A DNA stretch of 64,000 nucleotides from Paramecium octaurelia. Lineage: Eukaryota; Ciliophora; Oligohymenophorea; Peniculida; Parameciidae. The notes below the pieces were generated by a model. It was not told the DNA's origin. It did not search any database and saw only the letters and a program-made list of their open reading frames with translations. The stretch covers positions 5,163 to 69,162 of the forward strand of contig CAJJDP010000006.1 in the NCBI GenBank assembly GCA_905182995.1. The letters are read 5' to 3'. Positions 25,748 to 42,680 of the stretch are shown here, one piece after another. The position numbers were made by a program, and so were the translations under genes. How positions within the stretch are numbered: the stretch's first letter is position 1; the number at the start of each line of letters is the position of its first letter.

Positions 25748-28700
25748 TCATTTAGTAAGTTCTCTAATTAATGATTTAGCTTCGTCATTTGCTTCATCTA
25801 ATGCCAAGGTTTACTATAATTATTGTTAATTAATACTTTTGCTTTTTGAATAGCCTCTTTGTAGTTTCCTATTTGATAATAGTAATTTGCATATCTAACT
25901 AAGGTGTCAGGATTCCTAGGTTACAATCTCATGCTTTCATCTAAATGTCTTTTTGCTGCATTAAGGTCACCTTTTTCTATATATAATTGAGCTACGTAAT
26001 TCCTAAATTTGCATATCATTAAAATACCTCCAATCAACATTTTCAGGCTATAACTCAACAGCCTTTTCAAAGTATTTAGCCGCATTTTCATAATCTTATA
26101 AAACAAAGAATGTATTTGCATAATTATAGAAGGCAGCTGAATGTTTGGGATCATCCTTAACCACTCTCTCAAAGCATTCTAAAGCTTCTTCGAATTTTTC
26201 CATAATGCAATAAGTGTTTCCTAAATTATAATAGCATTCTATTTTATCAGGATTTATGCTTAATGCTTTCTAATAATGCAATACTGCCTCCTCAAAATCA
26301 TTTTTCATATAATAACAATTTGCCATGTTGTATTCTAATTCTTCATTTTGATCCAGATGACTTATTTCTTCATAAATCTAAATAGCTTATTCAAATTGTT
26401 CCTGTAAATAATAACAATTTCCCAATCCAATCTTAGCTTCCATATCATTTTTATCTGAATCAATGGCTTTTTAGAAATATCTCAAAGCTTTAGCTGGCTG
26501 ATTCTTCTCATACATAATATTACCAACAGCTTTCCATGCTAGACCAAAAGATTGATTGTGCTTTAAAGAGTAATTCATATTTTCAATGCCTTTATTTAGC
26601 TCTCCTTTCTAAATATAACATTAGCCCATATAGTAATAAGCTTTATAATTAGTTGGATCGACTCTAGCAACCTTTTAAAAGCATTCGATTGCTAAGTTTA
26701 ATTCATTTAATTTGGTTTAATAAATTCTCCCTAATCTCATATTTGCAACTGGGTTATTTGGGCTGGATTTTAATGCGTGTTTCAGGTATTTTTTTGCTTT
26801 TTCGAAATTACCTTATATGCTTGAAATTGTTGCATATTCAATTAGAGCCTCTGGATGCTCATTATTTATTCTCAATAAAGTTCTAAACGATTCAGCAGCA
26901 CTTTTGAAATCTTTCTTCTTCATATATAAAGTTCCTAAAAAATAATGTGAGTTTGAATTTGAATTTGGCTATTCTGTTGCTAACTTTCCATATTTAATAG
27001 CATTGACTAAGTCTCCCTTCTTTTCATATGCTCTAGCCAGCGCATTGGTGCATTCATAATTTAATGGATCTACTATCATTCCTTTATGTAATACAATAAC
27101 AGCCTCATCGACAGCTGTAGGATCTTCATCATAAATCATTAAAGATTCTCCTAATTTTATAATGATGTCCATATTCTAATAATCAAGGGTTTATGCTTTT
27201 GATAAATTATCTATTCCTTCCTTTAATTATTTATTCTTTATTTGCATCCATCCTAACTTATAATAAGGTAGATAATCTTTATTATTGGCATCAATTGCTC
27301 TTCTATATGTTCTTTCTGCTTTCTCAAACTCCCCCAACTTTTAATAACATCTGGCTATTTCTAAATATGATTTAGCCCTATCTTAACTATATTGATAGCC
27401 TATTCGAAAGTGATGTAGAGCTCTTTTCCATTCTTTTTCTGAGACGAAAATTGTTCCTAAAGCCCAGTTTACTTTTTCAACTTCAAATAATGGGTCCATT
27501 TCAGTCACTTTTAAAAGGTATTCCTTGGCCTTTTCCAAATCATCTGTATAAAGTATAGCTAATCTGAACACAGGAAAGATATCATTAGGATCTTCTTCTA
27601 TTCTTCTTAAACAATCTTCTATAGTCCAATCCTCAAAGTTTTCAGGGTATCGAATAACTTTTGCAATCTTCTTTTGTGTTTCAGCAAATTATTGTGTATC
27701 ACTATGACCCAGCTTTGTCTGTGATTGCAACTCTTATTGAGGTTAAGATTCAAGGCTACTTGAATTCTAATAAACCAATGTTTTAGGTCGACTTTCTGGG
27801 ACTAATAACACTTCAGCAGGCTTTTCCAAAACTTCATCCTAAGTACCCTCTTTATTAGTTTTTTACGATCTATAACTATCAGAAGACTTCACTCCTTCTT
27901 ATTCCTCCTAACCATTTTGTTCTGATTTTTGACCTTATGCATCCTAATCATTATTTGGTTCTTATTTTTCTTATTCATTATTTTATTAAATAGCATTTTC
28001 ATTTGCTTATTCCTAATCTTGTTAATTTGAAGCTCTGACTTCTTGAATATCCTAATTTTGCTCTACTACTTACTCCTATTCTTATTCTACCACTTAGTCA
28101 ACTTTATGTAAAGAGGCTTCGAGTTAATTCATATCTTCACTTCCCTTCATAGAACTATGAGGACTTTGAACTTTAATTTATGGAACTTCTTCCTGAATTG
28201 CCTTATCTTTGATCTACTCTATTGTTTGCTATTAACGAAAGACTTATTCATCCTAATTTTATACAGGTTATTGTTATTCTGTAGTCACTGGTTTTTGTTT
28301 ACCTTTAGCACTTTAAGGTTTACTTTCTTCATTCTAAGTTGGTTATTATTATGCATTAGAAGTTTTATTTGACCCACCTTTGCTTTTTCCATCTGATTTA
28401 TTTGTATTTGAATCGTTAATTTCTTTATTTTGATCCTCAGTTTTAACTTGTTACTATTAATCTTTTTCCAATTACTAATTAGAATCTTGATTTGGCTTAT
28501 CTACTTTTTTTTCTGTGTGACCAGACTTTATTAACGATTTTCCTGATTAATTTCTTGAATTGCTTTTTTAATTCTATTATTAGTTCTAGGTTTGAGGATT
28601 TGCTTGTTATTACAATTAGGGATGAGATGCTGTTTCTTGTAATTATTTAACTGGCAGATCTTACTAAGACATTGTTTGAGTGAGTCTTTTTGCATCTTCT

Positions 28701-31700
28701 ATAGATAATTAAGATTCTGTAAGTTCTGGGGGCTTATTATCTTATTGGTTAGGTTATTCTTGTCTCATCATCTATTGTTATTCAATAGTAATTTTTTTAA
28801 CTGGGTTTTTTGTAGAATTTGGTCGACTTAACTCTATTGGCTAATTTGCTCCTGATAATGGTCTTGACCTTGGAGTAACTTTAATCGCATTCTTTACTGA
28901 ATTCGTTTAATCAGGTTATTGGGTATTATCTCCTTGATTTTAAGAAGGCTATTCTGGATTTGTTTTCTCAACCCTTTTTCCTGCAGACTTAATAGATCTT
29001 ATTCCAGATTGTGATGAAGGCCTTTGCTATTAACTTTAATTTTAATCTTATTATATTATCTCCTTTGATTGAGTTTTCTCTTTATCTTGAGGTTATTCCG
29101 ATCTATTAGTTTAAGCAGATTCCTACTATTTCTATTATTATTATTCTAATGTTAAGGGAGCTTTCTTCTCTTAACCTTTCGATGATGGCGGTCTTGAATT
29201 ACCTTTTTAAATTGATGTTCTGGATATTGATTTATCTTTGTTTTATTCATTTTATTGCTTTGTTTATTATTGCTATTCACCTTAAGATTAATTATCTGAC
29301 CCTTCTTTACGATGAGTGTCAGGTAATTATTGCTCAGATAAACCAACAAAAGTTCCAGTTTAATTATATTAAGGAATATCGTTTCCAACTTTTAATTCCT
29401 TTGGAGAAGGAATTTATTCTGCTTGCACTACTTTTTCTTCGTTAAATGTTTCGAATGTTTTTTGCTATTATTTTGGTGGAGTTTTAATCATGATACTGGG
29501 TTCTTAAACAAATTTTCTTGAATGTTAACTATCAGATTTTTGGATTTCGTTGGGAGATTTTCCAGGTTCCTAATCTATTTTAGATAAATCACCAAATGTT
29601 TATTGCTTTTAAGAATTATTGTTATTATTTTAATCTTAAGCATTCTAATCTATTAATTAAGATTATTATAGAGATTATGGGTGTGATTATGATTCTGTAT
29701 TCTTCTATGGTTATAGTATTTAGTCTTAATTTACTACAATTTCTTTTTGTTATTATTATTATTCTATTGGCTTTTATTCTGTCTATTTTTTTTCTTATTC
29801 CTTTTACAACTCAAGCTATCTTTCTTTCTCCTTTTCATCTTCTTCTTATTTTTTCTATTGCTCTGCTTGTTGTCGTTCTTATTCCTTTTACAATTCTAAT
29901 TACCTTTCTTTTTCCTTTTATTCTTCTTCTAATTTCTTCTATTCTTCAGCCTATTACCTTTCTTATTCTTTTTATAATTCTTATTATCTTTCCTTTTCTT
30001 TTTATTCTTCTTCTAGTTTTTTCTATTATTCTGCCTATTATCTTTCTTATTCTTTTTACAATTCAAGTTATCTTTCCTTTTCTTTTTATTCTTCTTCTAA
30101 TTTTCTCTATTGCTCAGCTTATTACCTTTCTTATTCTTTCTATAACTCTAATTATCTTTCCTTTTCCTTTAACTCCTCTTCTAATTTTTTCTATTGTTCA
30201 GCCTATTATCTTTCTTACTCTTTTTATAATTCAAGTTACCTTTCCTTTTCTTTTTATTCCTCTTCTAATTTCTTTTATTCTTCAGCCTATTACCTTTCTT
30301 ATTCTTTTAATAATTCTTATTATCTTTCCTTTTCTTTTTATTCTTCTTCTAATTTTTTCTATTATTCTGCTTATTATCTTTCTTATTCTTTTTATAATTC
30401 AAGTTACCTTTCCTTTTCTTTTAATTCTTCCTCTATTTTCTTTTATTATTCAGCCTACTATCTTTCTTATTCCTTTTACAATTCTAATTACCTTTCTTTC
30501 TCTTTTTATTCTTCTTCTAATTTCTTCTACTATTCAGCTTCTTGTCTTTCTTATTCCTTTTACAATTCTAGTTGCCTTTCTTTCTCTTTTTCTTCTTCTT
30601 CCAATTTCTTCTATTATTCAGCTTATTGTCTTTCTTACTCCTTTTACCATTCAAGCTATTTTTCCTTTTCTTTTTATTCCTCTTCTAGTATTTTCTATTA
30701 TTCAGCCTATTGCCGTTCTTATTCCTTTTATAATTCAAGTTACCTTTCTTTTTCCTTATTCTCTTCTTCTAACTTTTTCTATTATTCAGCTTATTATTTT
30801 TCTTCTTCCTTTTATAATTCAAGTTACCTTTCCTTTTCTTTTTATTCCTCTTCTTATTTTTTCTATTGTTCAGCTTATTACCTTTCTTATTCATTTTACA
30901 ATTCTAATTACCTTTCTTTCTCTTTTTATTATTCTTCTTCTAATAACTTCTATTGTTCAGCTTATAGTTTTTCTTATTCTTTTTATAATTCAAGCTATCT
31001 TTCTTTTTCCTTTTATTCTTCTTCTAATTTCTTCTATTCTTCAGCTTATTGTCTTTCTTATTCTTTTTATAATACTTATTATCTTTCTTTCTCCTTTTAG
31101 TCCTCTTCTAGTTTTTTCTATTATTCAGCTTATTATCTTTCTTGTTCTTTTTATATTTCAAGTTACCTTTCCTTCTCTTGTTATTCCTCCTCTAATTTCT
31201 TCTATTGTTCGGCTTATTACCGTTCTTATTCTTTCTATAGTTCTAATTACTTTTCCTTTTCTTTTTATTCTTCCTCTATTTTCTTTTATTATTCAGCCTA
31301 TTGTCTTTCTTATTCCTTTTATAATTCTAATTACCTTTGTTTCTCTTTTTCATCTTCTTCTTATTTTTTCTATTGTTCAGCTTGTTGTCGTTCTTATTCT
31401 TTTTATAATTAAAGTTATTTTTCTTTTTCTTTTTATTCTTCTTCTAATTTCTTTTATTTTTCAGCCTATAACCTTTCTTATTCCTTTTACAATTCTAGTT
31501 ACCTTTCTTTCTCTTTTTATTCTTCTTCTAATTTCTTCTACTATTAAGCTTCTTGTCTTTCTTATTCCTTTTACACTTCTAATTATCTTTCTTTCTCTTT
31601 TTATTCTTCTTCTAATTTTTTCTACTATTCAGCTTATTGTCTTTCTTATTCCTTTTACAATTCAAGCTATCTTTCTTTCTCCTTTTCATCTTCTTCTATT

Positions 31701-34700
31701 TTTTTCTTTTACTCTGCTTGTTATCTTTCTTATTCTTATTGTAATTCAAGTTATCTTTCCTTTTCTTTTTATTCCTCTTCTAGTTTTTTCTATTTTTCAG
31801 CTTATTGTTGTTCTTATTCCTTTTACAATTCTAATTATCTTTATTTCTCTTTTTATTCATCTTCCAATTTCTTCAATTATTCAGCTTCTTATCTTTCTTT
31901 CTCCTTTTACAATTCTAATTACTTTTCTTTCTCTTTTTAATCTTCTTCTTATTTTTTCTATTATTCTGCTTATTGCCTTTCTTATTCCTTTTACAATTCT
32001 AGTTATATTTCTTTCTCTTTTTATTCTTCTTCTAATTACTTCTATTATTCAGCCTATTATCTTTCCTTTTCCTTTTAGTCTTGTTCTAATTTTTTCTATT
32101 ATTCTGCTTGTTATCTTTCTTAATCTTTTTATAATTCTTATTATCTTTCTTTCTCCTTTTAGTCCTCTTCTAGTTTCTTCTATTATTCAGCTTACTGGTT
32201 TTCTTATTACCTTTATTATTCTAGTAATCTATCTTTTTCTTCCTGTTCTAATTTATTCAATTAGTCACCATTTTATTTTTAATGTTCTTATTATGTCTCT
32301 TATTGCTATTCTTTAACTTATTATTAATTAGTATTTTATTTTCTTAAAAATTATCTTTTATTACCATCTTAGTTTGATACAATTTTTTATTCTTAATTGT
32401 TCTCTTGCTAGTTTTACAATAAATCTTTTGAATTATCTGAGATTTATTAATCGGATGTTTTATTCTTTAATAAAATATTAACTTTCTATTTCTATTAATT
32501 ATTTTGTTAGTTTTAGGGATTTTCTATTTTTTGAGGTTCTTTTTATGAAATTTGTTATGTATGCTCCTTTTATGATTATTGATTTTCTAAATTGCCGATT
32601 TAAATTTATTTATTCTTTTCCTCGTTGAATTATAATGGAGAATCTTTATTTGGTACTTTTTAAACTGTGTTATCATAAACTTAATTTTTGGAAGCTTCGT
32701 CAATATGCTTTTCTATATTATTATCTTTCTATTTTTAAATGGACTCTTTATAATTTTTTTATATTATAGCCTTCTTTTAGCTCATCAATTACTGCTGTTC
32801 AAGTGAACCTCCTTATTTTTCAACTTCTTTTGGTTTAAAGGTAACTTAGTTTTCCTCTACTTCAACAACTAACTCTTTGTTTTGAAACTCCAAAGAAATT
32901 TTCGAATTCTGTGGTTTAGCTCCTTCATTAACTTCATCAATAATGGTCTTCTAATTCTTGTCTTGAGTTTTTTATTTTTCAGACCTAACTCTCTATGATT
33001 CTCCGATTTCTATAGATTTCTCCTTAATTGAAGATAGATTATAAGGATCTGAGTTTCCTTAGAATGTAAATTATTCTTTGGGTTATTAAGGTTCTTGATC
33101 AGGCTGTGACTCCGAAAAACCAAATTTTTCTTTAAATTAGGTTTTAGCCTTTCCTAATTCTTCTGTATTTGTTCTTTATTAGTTTTGAATTTCATTATTC
33201 ATCTCATTACTGCTTTCTTCATGAAACTTTTGATGCTGCGAATTGTCTCCTGAATGATTTTTTTATTGATCAATTTTTAAAGAGCTTTCCTTCACAAATC
33301 TTTACCCAGTATCGACAGGTTACACCATTGATATCTACTCAATGCTTGATTGATGCTCATCAAATTGTTATTAAGATGAAATCTTATCACTTTGTATGCT
33401 TTGTTGATTGGATATATTTTTAACTCCTGATGGTTATCTAGTTTATTGAGGAAATTGCTATTATTATTGCTAATTTTATCTTTATTGTTGTTAGCTAAAA
33501 GGATGGGGTTAACTTTAAATTAATTATTAGGGCTGTTTTTAAACTTGAACAAGTTATTATTATTTCTTATTATTGTTATTGTTAATAGGAACTAAGGCTG
33601 GCTATTATTGCTTATATTTATCTGGAGATTGTTTCACTAAACTTATTAATATCTTTACTTAAATTGTTTATTTTAGCTTAAGCTTGTTATTGTTGCTATT
33701 GAGGTTACTTCCATTAGGTTTAAGTTTTGCTCATTATTTTTGGAGGAAATAGTTTTTACCTTTCTTTTTCTTTTTATTTCAATTCTGCTATTCTTTATAA
33801 AAACTCTTCACTGTTAATTTCTTTAGAAAACTTATCTAAAATCTAATTATTAGAGAATTCATACATAGTTATACTTTTAAATTGCGGCATCAAAATCATT
33901 TAGTTTTTCGAATAATACTCCTTGATTTACATGAGATAATAGCAAAAGTGGTTCCTCCTCCTCATCTTTGAGCTTATCTACCAGTTATCTAAAAATTTAT
34001 AAGGCTTCTTAGAGTTTTCCTTATTTTGATAAAAACACACCATTATTATACACACTTGTTATGGCCCCACTCTGATTAATTTTTTTAAAATTTTCTTCAA
34101 CTTTTTAATCTATCTATTTTTCAGCTAAAATGATATTTAGATTGTTCAAGGCTCTCATATCACCTTTATTATTTTTTAGATAGTTTTCTAAAGTGTATCT
34201 AGCTTGTGCTTGCTTACCCATTTGCATTAACAAATTTGAATAATTTATAACAGCACTTGAGAAATTCGGATTGCTTCGAATGGACTTATTATAAGATGAA
34301 TGCAGTTACTTGCTAATACATCTCCAAAGCTTATTAATTTTCCCCTGCTTTTTCGTAACACATAGCTAAGTTAAAAAAAGCCCGATAGTCATTAACCTTA
34401 TTGATTTGAATGAGTTGTTAGTAATAATTTATAGCTTAGGGAAAATCTTGCATCTCATAATAAGTAGAAGCCATATTGAACAGAGTAAGTGTGTTATTTG
34501 GCAAAATCTATATATTAGAAAACTTTTTACTTCTAATGCTTTGTGCATGATTTCTAAACTACGCATATATGCATCAGTCGTATTCTCTAAATCGTTTTTT
34601 ATAGCATAGGCCAATAAATTATAGGCTTCAATGTTTTAATTGTCATTTTCAATTATTGCTTCCAAAAGTTCGATCTATTATGATTAAAAACTTTACAGCT

Positions 34701-34794
34701 TAAGAGTAGCTTCCATCATATATATATTTTTTGGCTAATACTAGATGATCATTCGCTAGTTCTAATAGATAACAATAACTGTTATACCTTCCAT
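25748..34794 (-). CDS. Giant TPR / E-K-Q repeat / TPR protein, about 2952 aa
   Basis: One ciliate-code frame runs through 9.0 kb with eight introns: 34762-34787, 34675-34696, 34508-34530, 34285-34309, 33843-33864, 33637-33658, 26003-26027 and 25814-25836. Removing them leaves exactly 2953 codons. Residues about 1-285 are TPR-like (FFNLAMCYEKAGENQQALEM). Residues 290-810 are Q/N/S/K-rich. About 812-1620 are some 29 units of a 28-residue repeat (AEEQKKLEEEQKEKERQ...), predicted as a long charged helix. About 1620-2335 are Q/P/S-rich and disordered-looking. About 2338-2952 are a second, regular TPR array (CYYNLGNTYCIMEKFEEALE). No catalytic motif is seen. A large scaffold, possibly cytoskeletal, is inference. 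The frame through the repeat is identical at both ends, so I favour one gene over two or three; cDNA is decisive. Confidence 0.8.
29780..32260 (-). repeat. 84-bp tandem repeat inside the giant gene
   Basis: About 29 tandem units with a mostly exact 84-bp period (some with codon-sized indels). On the minus strand each encodes 28 residues made almost only of E, K, Q, R, L and A. Units diverge by point changes that mostly keep charge. On the plus strand the same DNA reads as an open, I/L/F-rich frame, which is only the antisense of E/K/Q codons. Confidence 0.9.
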
Positions 34795-35020
34795 AAAGAA
34801 TCAAAATAATTTATTTTTATAATTAATTAATATATCATTACAATATCAATATATAAACTATTCTAATTAATATAAATTTATTTTCATATATTGAAGTTAT
34901 CAGAATAAATTAGAAGTTATAACTGAAGAATAAGACAAAGAAAAGTTCTTATGAGAAAATAGAAGTTAAATTTCCAATTAAAAAAATGCAAAAGAATATG
35001 AATACTTATTATATACACTT

Positions 35021-36418
<1,398 letters not shown>

Positions 36419-36453
36419 AATGATAAATAATATTAACTTTATTAAAAATAATA

Positions 36454-37722
36454 ATGATTGTATAATAGTTTGATAAAATCTCTTTGCTAGAGGAATACCA
36501 AACCTTAAAAGAATCAATAATTGCAAAGTTAAATGCATATTTCACAAAACTAGAAAAAATAATTGAGGAATTCAGTTAACCAATTAATGAATCAATTAAG
36601 GAGCAAATCAAATTGATTTCTAATTATGAAAGTCCAATCGAGAGAATATTCTAATAAAAGCTTATAGATAAGGAATAAGTGCAAGGCTATTTAAATTATG
36701 TTGAGAAATGCAGTCTCAATAACATAGATCAATTGGAGGCTAGCTTGAATTTCATTAAAGTAGATGGTGGAATCAGCAAAATCTAAAAAGAAATGGATAT
36801 TTTGTACATAGAATAAATGTAGGAACCCTAGAAACAGTAATCTGGTACTTTAGAAGAAATTGAATTCAATCTTAATTTACCGCATGAATTAATTGAGTAT
36901 GAAGAACACTTTAACCCTTAATATATTTGTATAACAAGTTGCATAATTAGCTTTCAAAATGAATTCATCACTGGTGGATGGGATGGAAGGATTGTGAGAT
37001 TTGATATGAATGAAATCAAGTAGGAACTAAAATTGTTTAACAATCCTGTCAAAATTATTAAGTAGTTAAGAAACAATTGTTTTTTCATTGTGAATGATTC
37101 AAACGAATATAAGTTGTTGGATTAGGGTTGGAAAATTTTAAGAGAGGATAAGTTGGGAGAAATAAACATAATAAATATTGATGAATACGTTTAAGAGACT
37201 CATCATGTTATAAAAATAAGAGTGGATAATGGGGATCAATATATAGGGAATGTTAAAAATGCTTTTATGAATGGATTTAGACATTTAAAAATGGAAGATA
37301 AAATTCAAGGTAATGTTATTACGACATATTTTGATGATATCATTGTGGTTGATTAGTTTGACAACTTTGGAAATGTTTTGATTTATAGTGTTGATAGTAA
37401 TAATCACATTATTAGTACAAATCAATTCAAAATATCGGATGCCTTGATAACAAAAGCGTTAATATTGAATGATGATTAATATTATTTTAGAGACATTTAG
37501 AATAGATTGTATCTATATGATGCTTAATTAGAGTCAGAATATGACGATGTGATTAGTCATTACAATAATTTAGTTATGATCAAAGAAGATAAGTTGAAGA
37601 TTAATGAGATGGAATATCCTAATAAATTGACTAAAATATTAGATGTATATTCGAGTGAAAAATACTTTATCTTAGTTGGCTATGGGGAACAACTGAATAT
37701 TTAAATATTTAAATATATTTGA
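36454..37722 (+). CDS. WD-like repeat protein, 422 aa
   Basis: Intronless ciliate-code frame, 422 aa. The N-terminal 150 residues are helical and charged (coiled-coil-like). From about 165 the sequence turns beta-rich with a WD40-type phrase (FITGGWDGRIVRFDM) and more weakly repetitive strands to the end. This fits a degenerate beta-propeller, but I can point to only one good blade motif. No catalytic residues are evident; a binding or scaffold role is inference. The start ATG 36454 is close to the SRPK start, so promoters must overlap. Its TGA at 37720-37722 directly abuts the stop of the convergent phosphatase. Confidence 0.65.
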
Positions 37723-39218
37723 TCAACAATAGAGTTTTTCAATAGCAGTTTTTGGGCTTATGTAATTTGCAAAATCTCTTAATCGAAATGTTTGTTGTAA
37801 GACTTTTCTACAATCAAATGAAGGAAGAACATTAGTGATCAGAAAATCATACAATTATCTTAATTCTTTGTCTTCTTTGTTATCATAATATGGTATGATT
37901 GGTATTCCATTTTCAATATGGACTCCAAAACTGTAAGCAGCATTATCAACCAAGACTATGTCTTTCATGTCTCTTCCTAAGATTCGGAGATCCTTTATAT
38001 GAACTCCTTCATTCGTAACAATGCACTTGTCTCTGAATAATGTCGCTGATACTACTTTATTCTTATCTATGGATTCAATAACTTATGATGCGTAACATTA
38101 ATGGGATGCTGTAAAGATGACGACTTCGCAAACCTCTGATAGTTTTTGCAGAATTTCCCTTGCCCAAGGTCTTATATTAATTCCAGCTTATACAATATCT
38201 CCAGAGGGAAATGTTATGGGTAACGAGATATCTGACCTACTTGTATTACTCTCATTGCAATGTATTAATGTCTCGTCCAGATCAAAAACAATTGTTTTAT
38301 TAACTTGAATCTAAGATTTTTTTACATTAAGTAGTTTTCTTGGGCCACTTTACCATTTTGTCCTGCAAATGACTCAGATCCTTTTCCTATTAATTCAAAC
38401 AAAAATCAATGCTGTTAAAAGTTTAAATAGCGTGATCCTTAAATATTTGACCCATCTAATTGGTGCAATTTCTCATTGACTCTAACATGGCTGAAACATA
38501 ATAAACGTTTTCTAAAATATATCAGATAGCTACGTCTTTGTATTGAAAAGGCCCTATTAGTTGGAGACAAGGATTTGGCCTATTTAAAGGGGGATATCCC
38601 AAACTTTGATTTTGAATATCCTGGTTTTGATACTTAAGTGATGAAATCATCTAAACTAAGATGTTTATGGTTATTTTCATTTCTCTCAGTGGCTACTCTG
38701 TATTCTGCGTTTTCAGTTTTAAGTTTCTGAATTATTTTACTAGAATCTAAGCAGTTTATATTATATTTTCTATCTGTGTTTGTTTAATTTAATTTTGATT
38801 GTGAATATTCCTTATTCAAATTATGATTTGGTGTATTGAACACAGTTTGTAATGTTTTACTAATTTACTCAGATAAGCGCAGAGTGGTTTACAATTTATT
38901 TTGTTTTGCGAAATAATACTATAATTATATTATAATTAGGGATACTTGCTAATTAACTCGATTGGTTTTAGGAGTGGCATTCCTTGGTGTTGAATTCACA
39001 TATTTAGTGGTTGAAACTAATTCTTTATTAACGGAGTTTTTCTTTTGACCTTGGTTGAGTAATTTACTCAGATTTTATGAAAGGTAAAATCTCTTTAGGA
39101 GTTATTATTAATAAGGTTTTGGTGAGCTCTTTGGTTGTTCTTTTGATTAGCCAAATTTATTTCTTTATGCAGAACTATCTAAGCGGGATTATGTAGATTT
39201 GTAATTACTATAATACAT
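37723..39218 (-). CDS. FCP/SCP-family phosphatase (DxDxT)
   Basis: 474 aa after three introns (38919-38945, 38512-38533 and 38304-38325). The C-terminal half is an FCP1-homology domain. It opens with TIVFDLDETLIHC, the DxDxT nucleophile motif, and continues with RPWAREILQKLSEVCEVVIFT and KDIVLVDNAAYSFG carrying the second acidic pair. It ends about 60 residues later. The N-terminal 280 residues are low-complexity, basic and N/S/K-rich. The family includes CTD phosphatases of RNA polymerase II and Dullard-type phosphatases; substrate is unknown and no membrane segment is seen. Its stop codon is adjacent to that of the plus-strand neighbour with no base between. Confidence 0.85.
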
Positions 39219-39376
39219 ATATAATTAATAATAGAGAATATTTGAAAATTTAAACAAATTGGATATAGAAATCTTTGGGTTTTCATTTTGGGTAGATAGG
39301 AGTTTAAGGACGGAGAAAGAATGAAGTGAATAATAAGAACAATACTATATTTATTTAATGTGAATGAAGGTGTCTT

Positions 39377-40213
<837 letters not shown>

Positions 40214-40737
40214 NNNNNNNNNNNNNNNNNNNNNNNNNNNNNNNNNNNNNNNNNNNNNNNNNNNNNNNNNNNNNNNNNNNNNNNNNNNNNNNNNNNNNNN
40301 NNNNNNNNNNNNNNNNNNNNNNNNNNNNNNNNNNNNNNNNNNNNNNNNNNNNNNNNNNNNNNNNNNNNNNNNNNNNNNNNNNNNNNNNNNNNNNNNNNNN
40401 NNNNNNNNNNNNNNNNNNNNNNNNNNNNNNNNNNNNNNNNNNNNNNNNNNNNNNNNNNNNNNNNNNNNNNNNNNNNNNNNNNNNNNNNNNNNNNNNNNNN
40501 NNNNNNNNNNNNNNNNNNNNNNNNNNNNNNNNNNNNNNNNNNNNNNNNNNNNNNNNNNNNNNNNNNNNNNNNNNNNNNNNNNNNNNNNNNNNNNNNNNNN
40601 NNNNNNNNNNNNNNNNNNNNNNNNNNNNNNNNNNNNNNNNNNNNNNNNNNNNNNNNNNNNNNNNNNNNNNNNNNNNNNNNNNNNNNNNNNNNNNNNNNNN
40701 NNNNNNNNNNNNNNNNNNNNNNNNNNNNNNNNNNNNN
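40214..40737. other. Assembly gap, 524 N
   Basis: Run of N between the two ATP synthase beta sequences. Any reading frame drawn across it is meaningless. Confidence 1.
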
Positions 40738-40771
40738 TTTTATTTTATGCTATATTTTATTAAATTATATT

Positions 40772-42390
<1,619 letters not shown>

Positions 42391-42680
42391 TTTATTTTAA
42401 TAAAATAAATTTAGATATTCTGAAAATGGATATTTGTATTTAAATAGCCATTTTTCTTATCAAATCAATTTGTTAGTGCTCACTGAAATAAATCCACATT
42501 TTCTACCTCATAGATCCTTCTATTCCATAAATTAATACAAGAAATCGCACTTTCCCTCTATCCTCAAGATATTTTTAATGAATATATTTATATAACTGAA
42601 AACCTCGTACTGATATGGTATGACTTTAAATAATAATACTATCTTTGTTGATATAATAATATAATCTCATTGATCATATC

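Noticed and set aside
29596..32316. A 906-codon plus-strand open frame, I/L/F-rich, looking like a huge multi-pass membrane protein
   Set aside because: It is the antisense of the E/K/Q repeat in the minus-strand giant gene; runs of GAA, AAA and CAA/TAA codons read backwards as TTC, TTT and TTA/TTG. The minus frame connects to TPR exons on both sides, the plus frame connects to nothing.
34429..34614. Short standard-code ORFs at 34.4-34.6 kb taken as separate genes
   Set aside because: They are one exon of the giant gene read through its third intron, plus antisense shadows.
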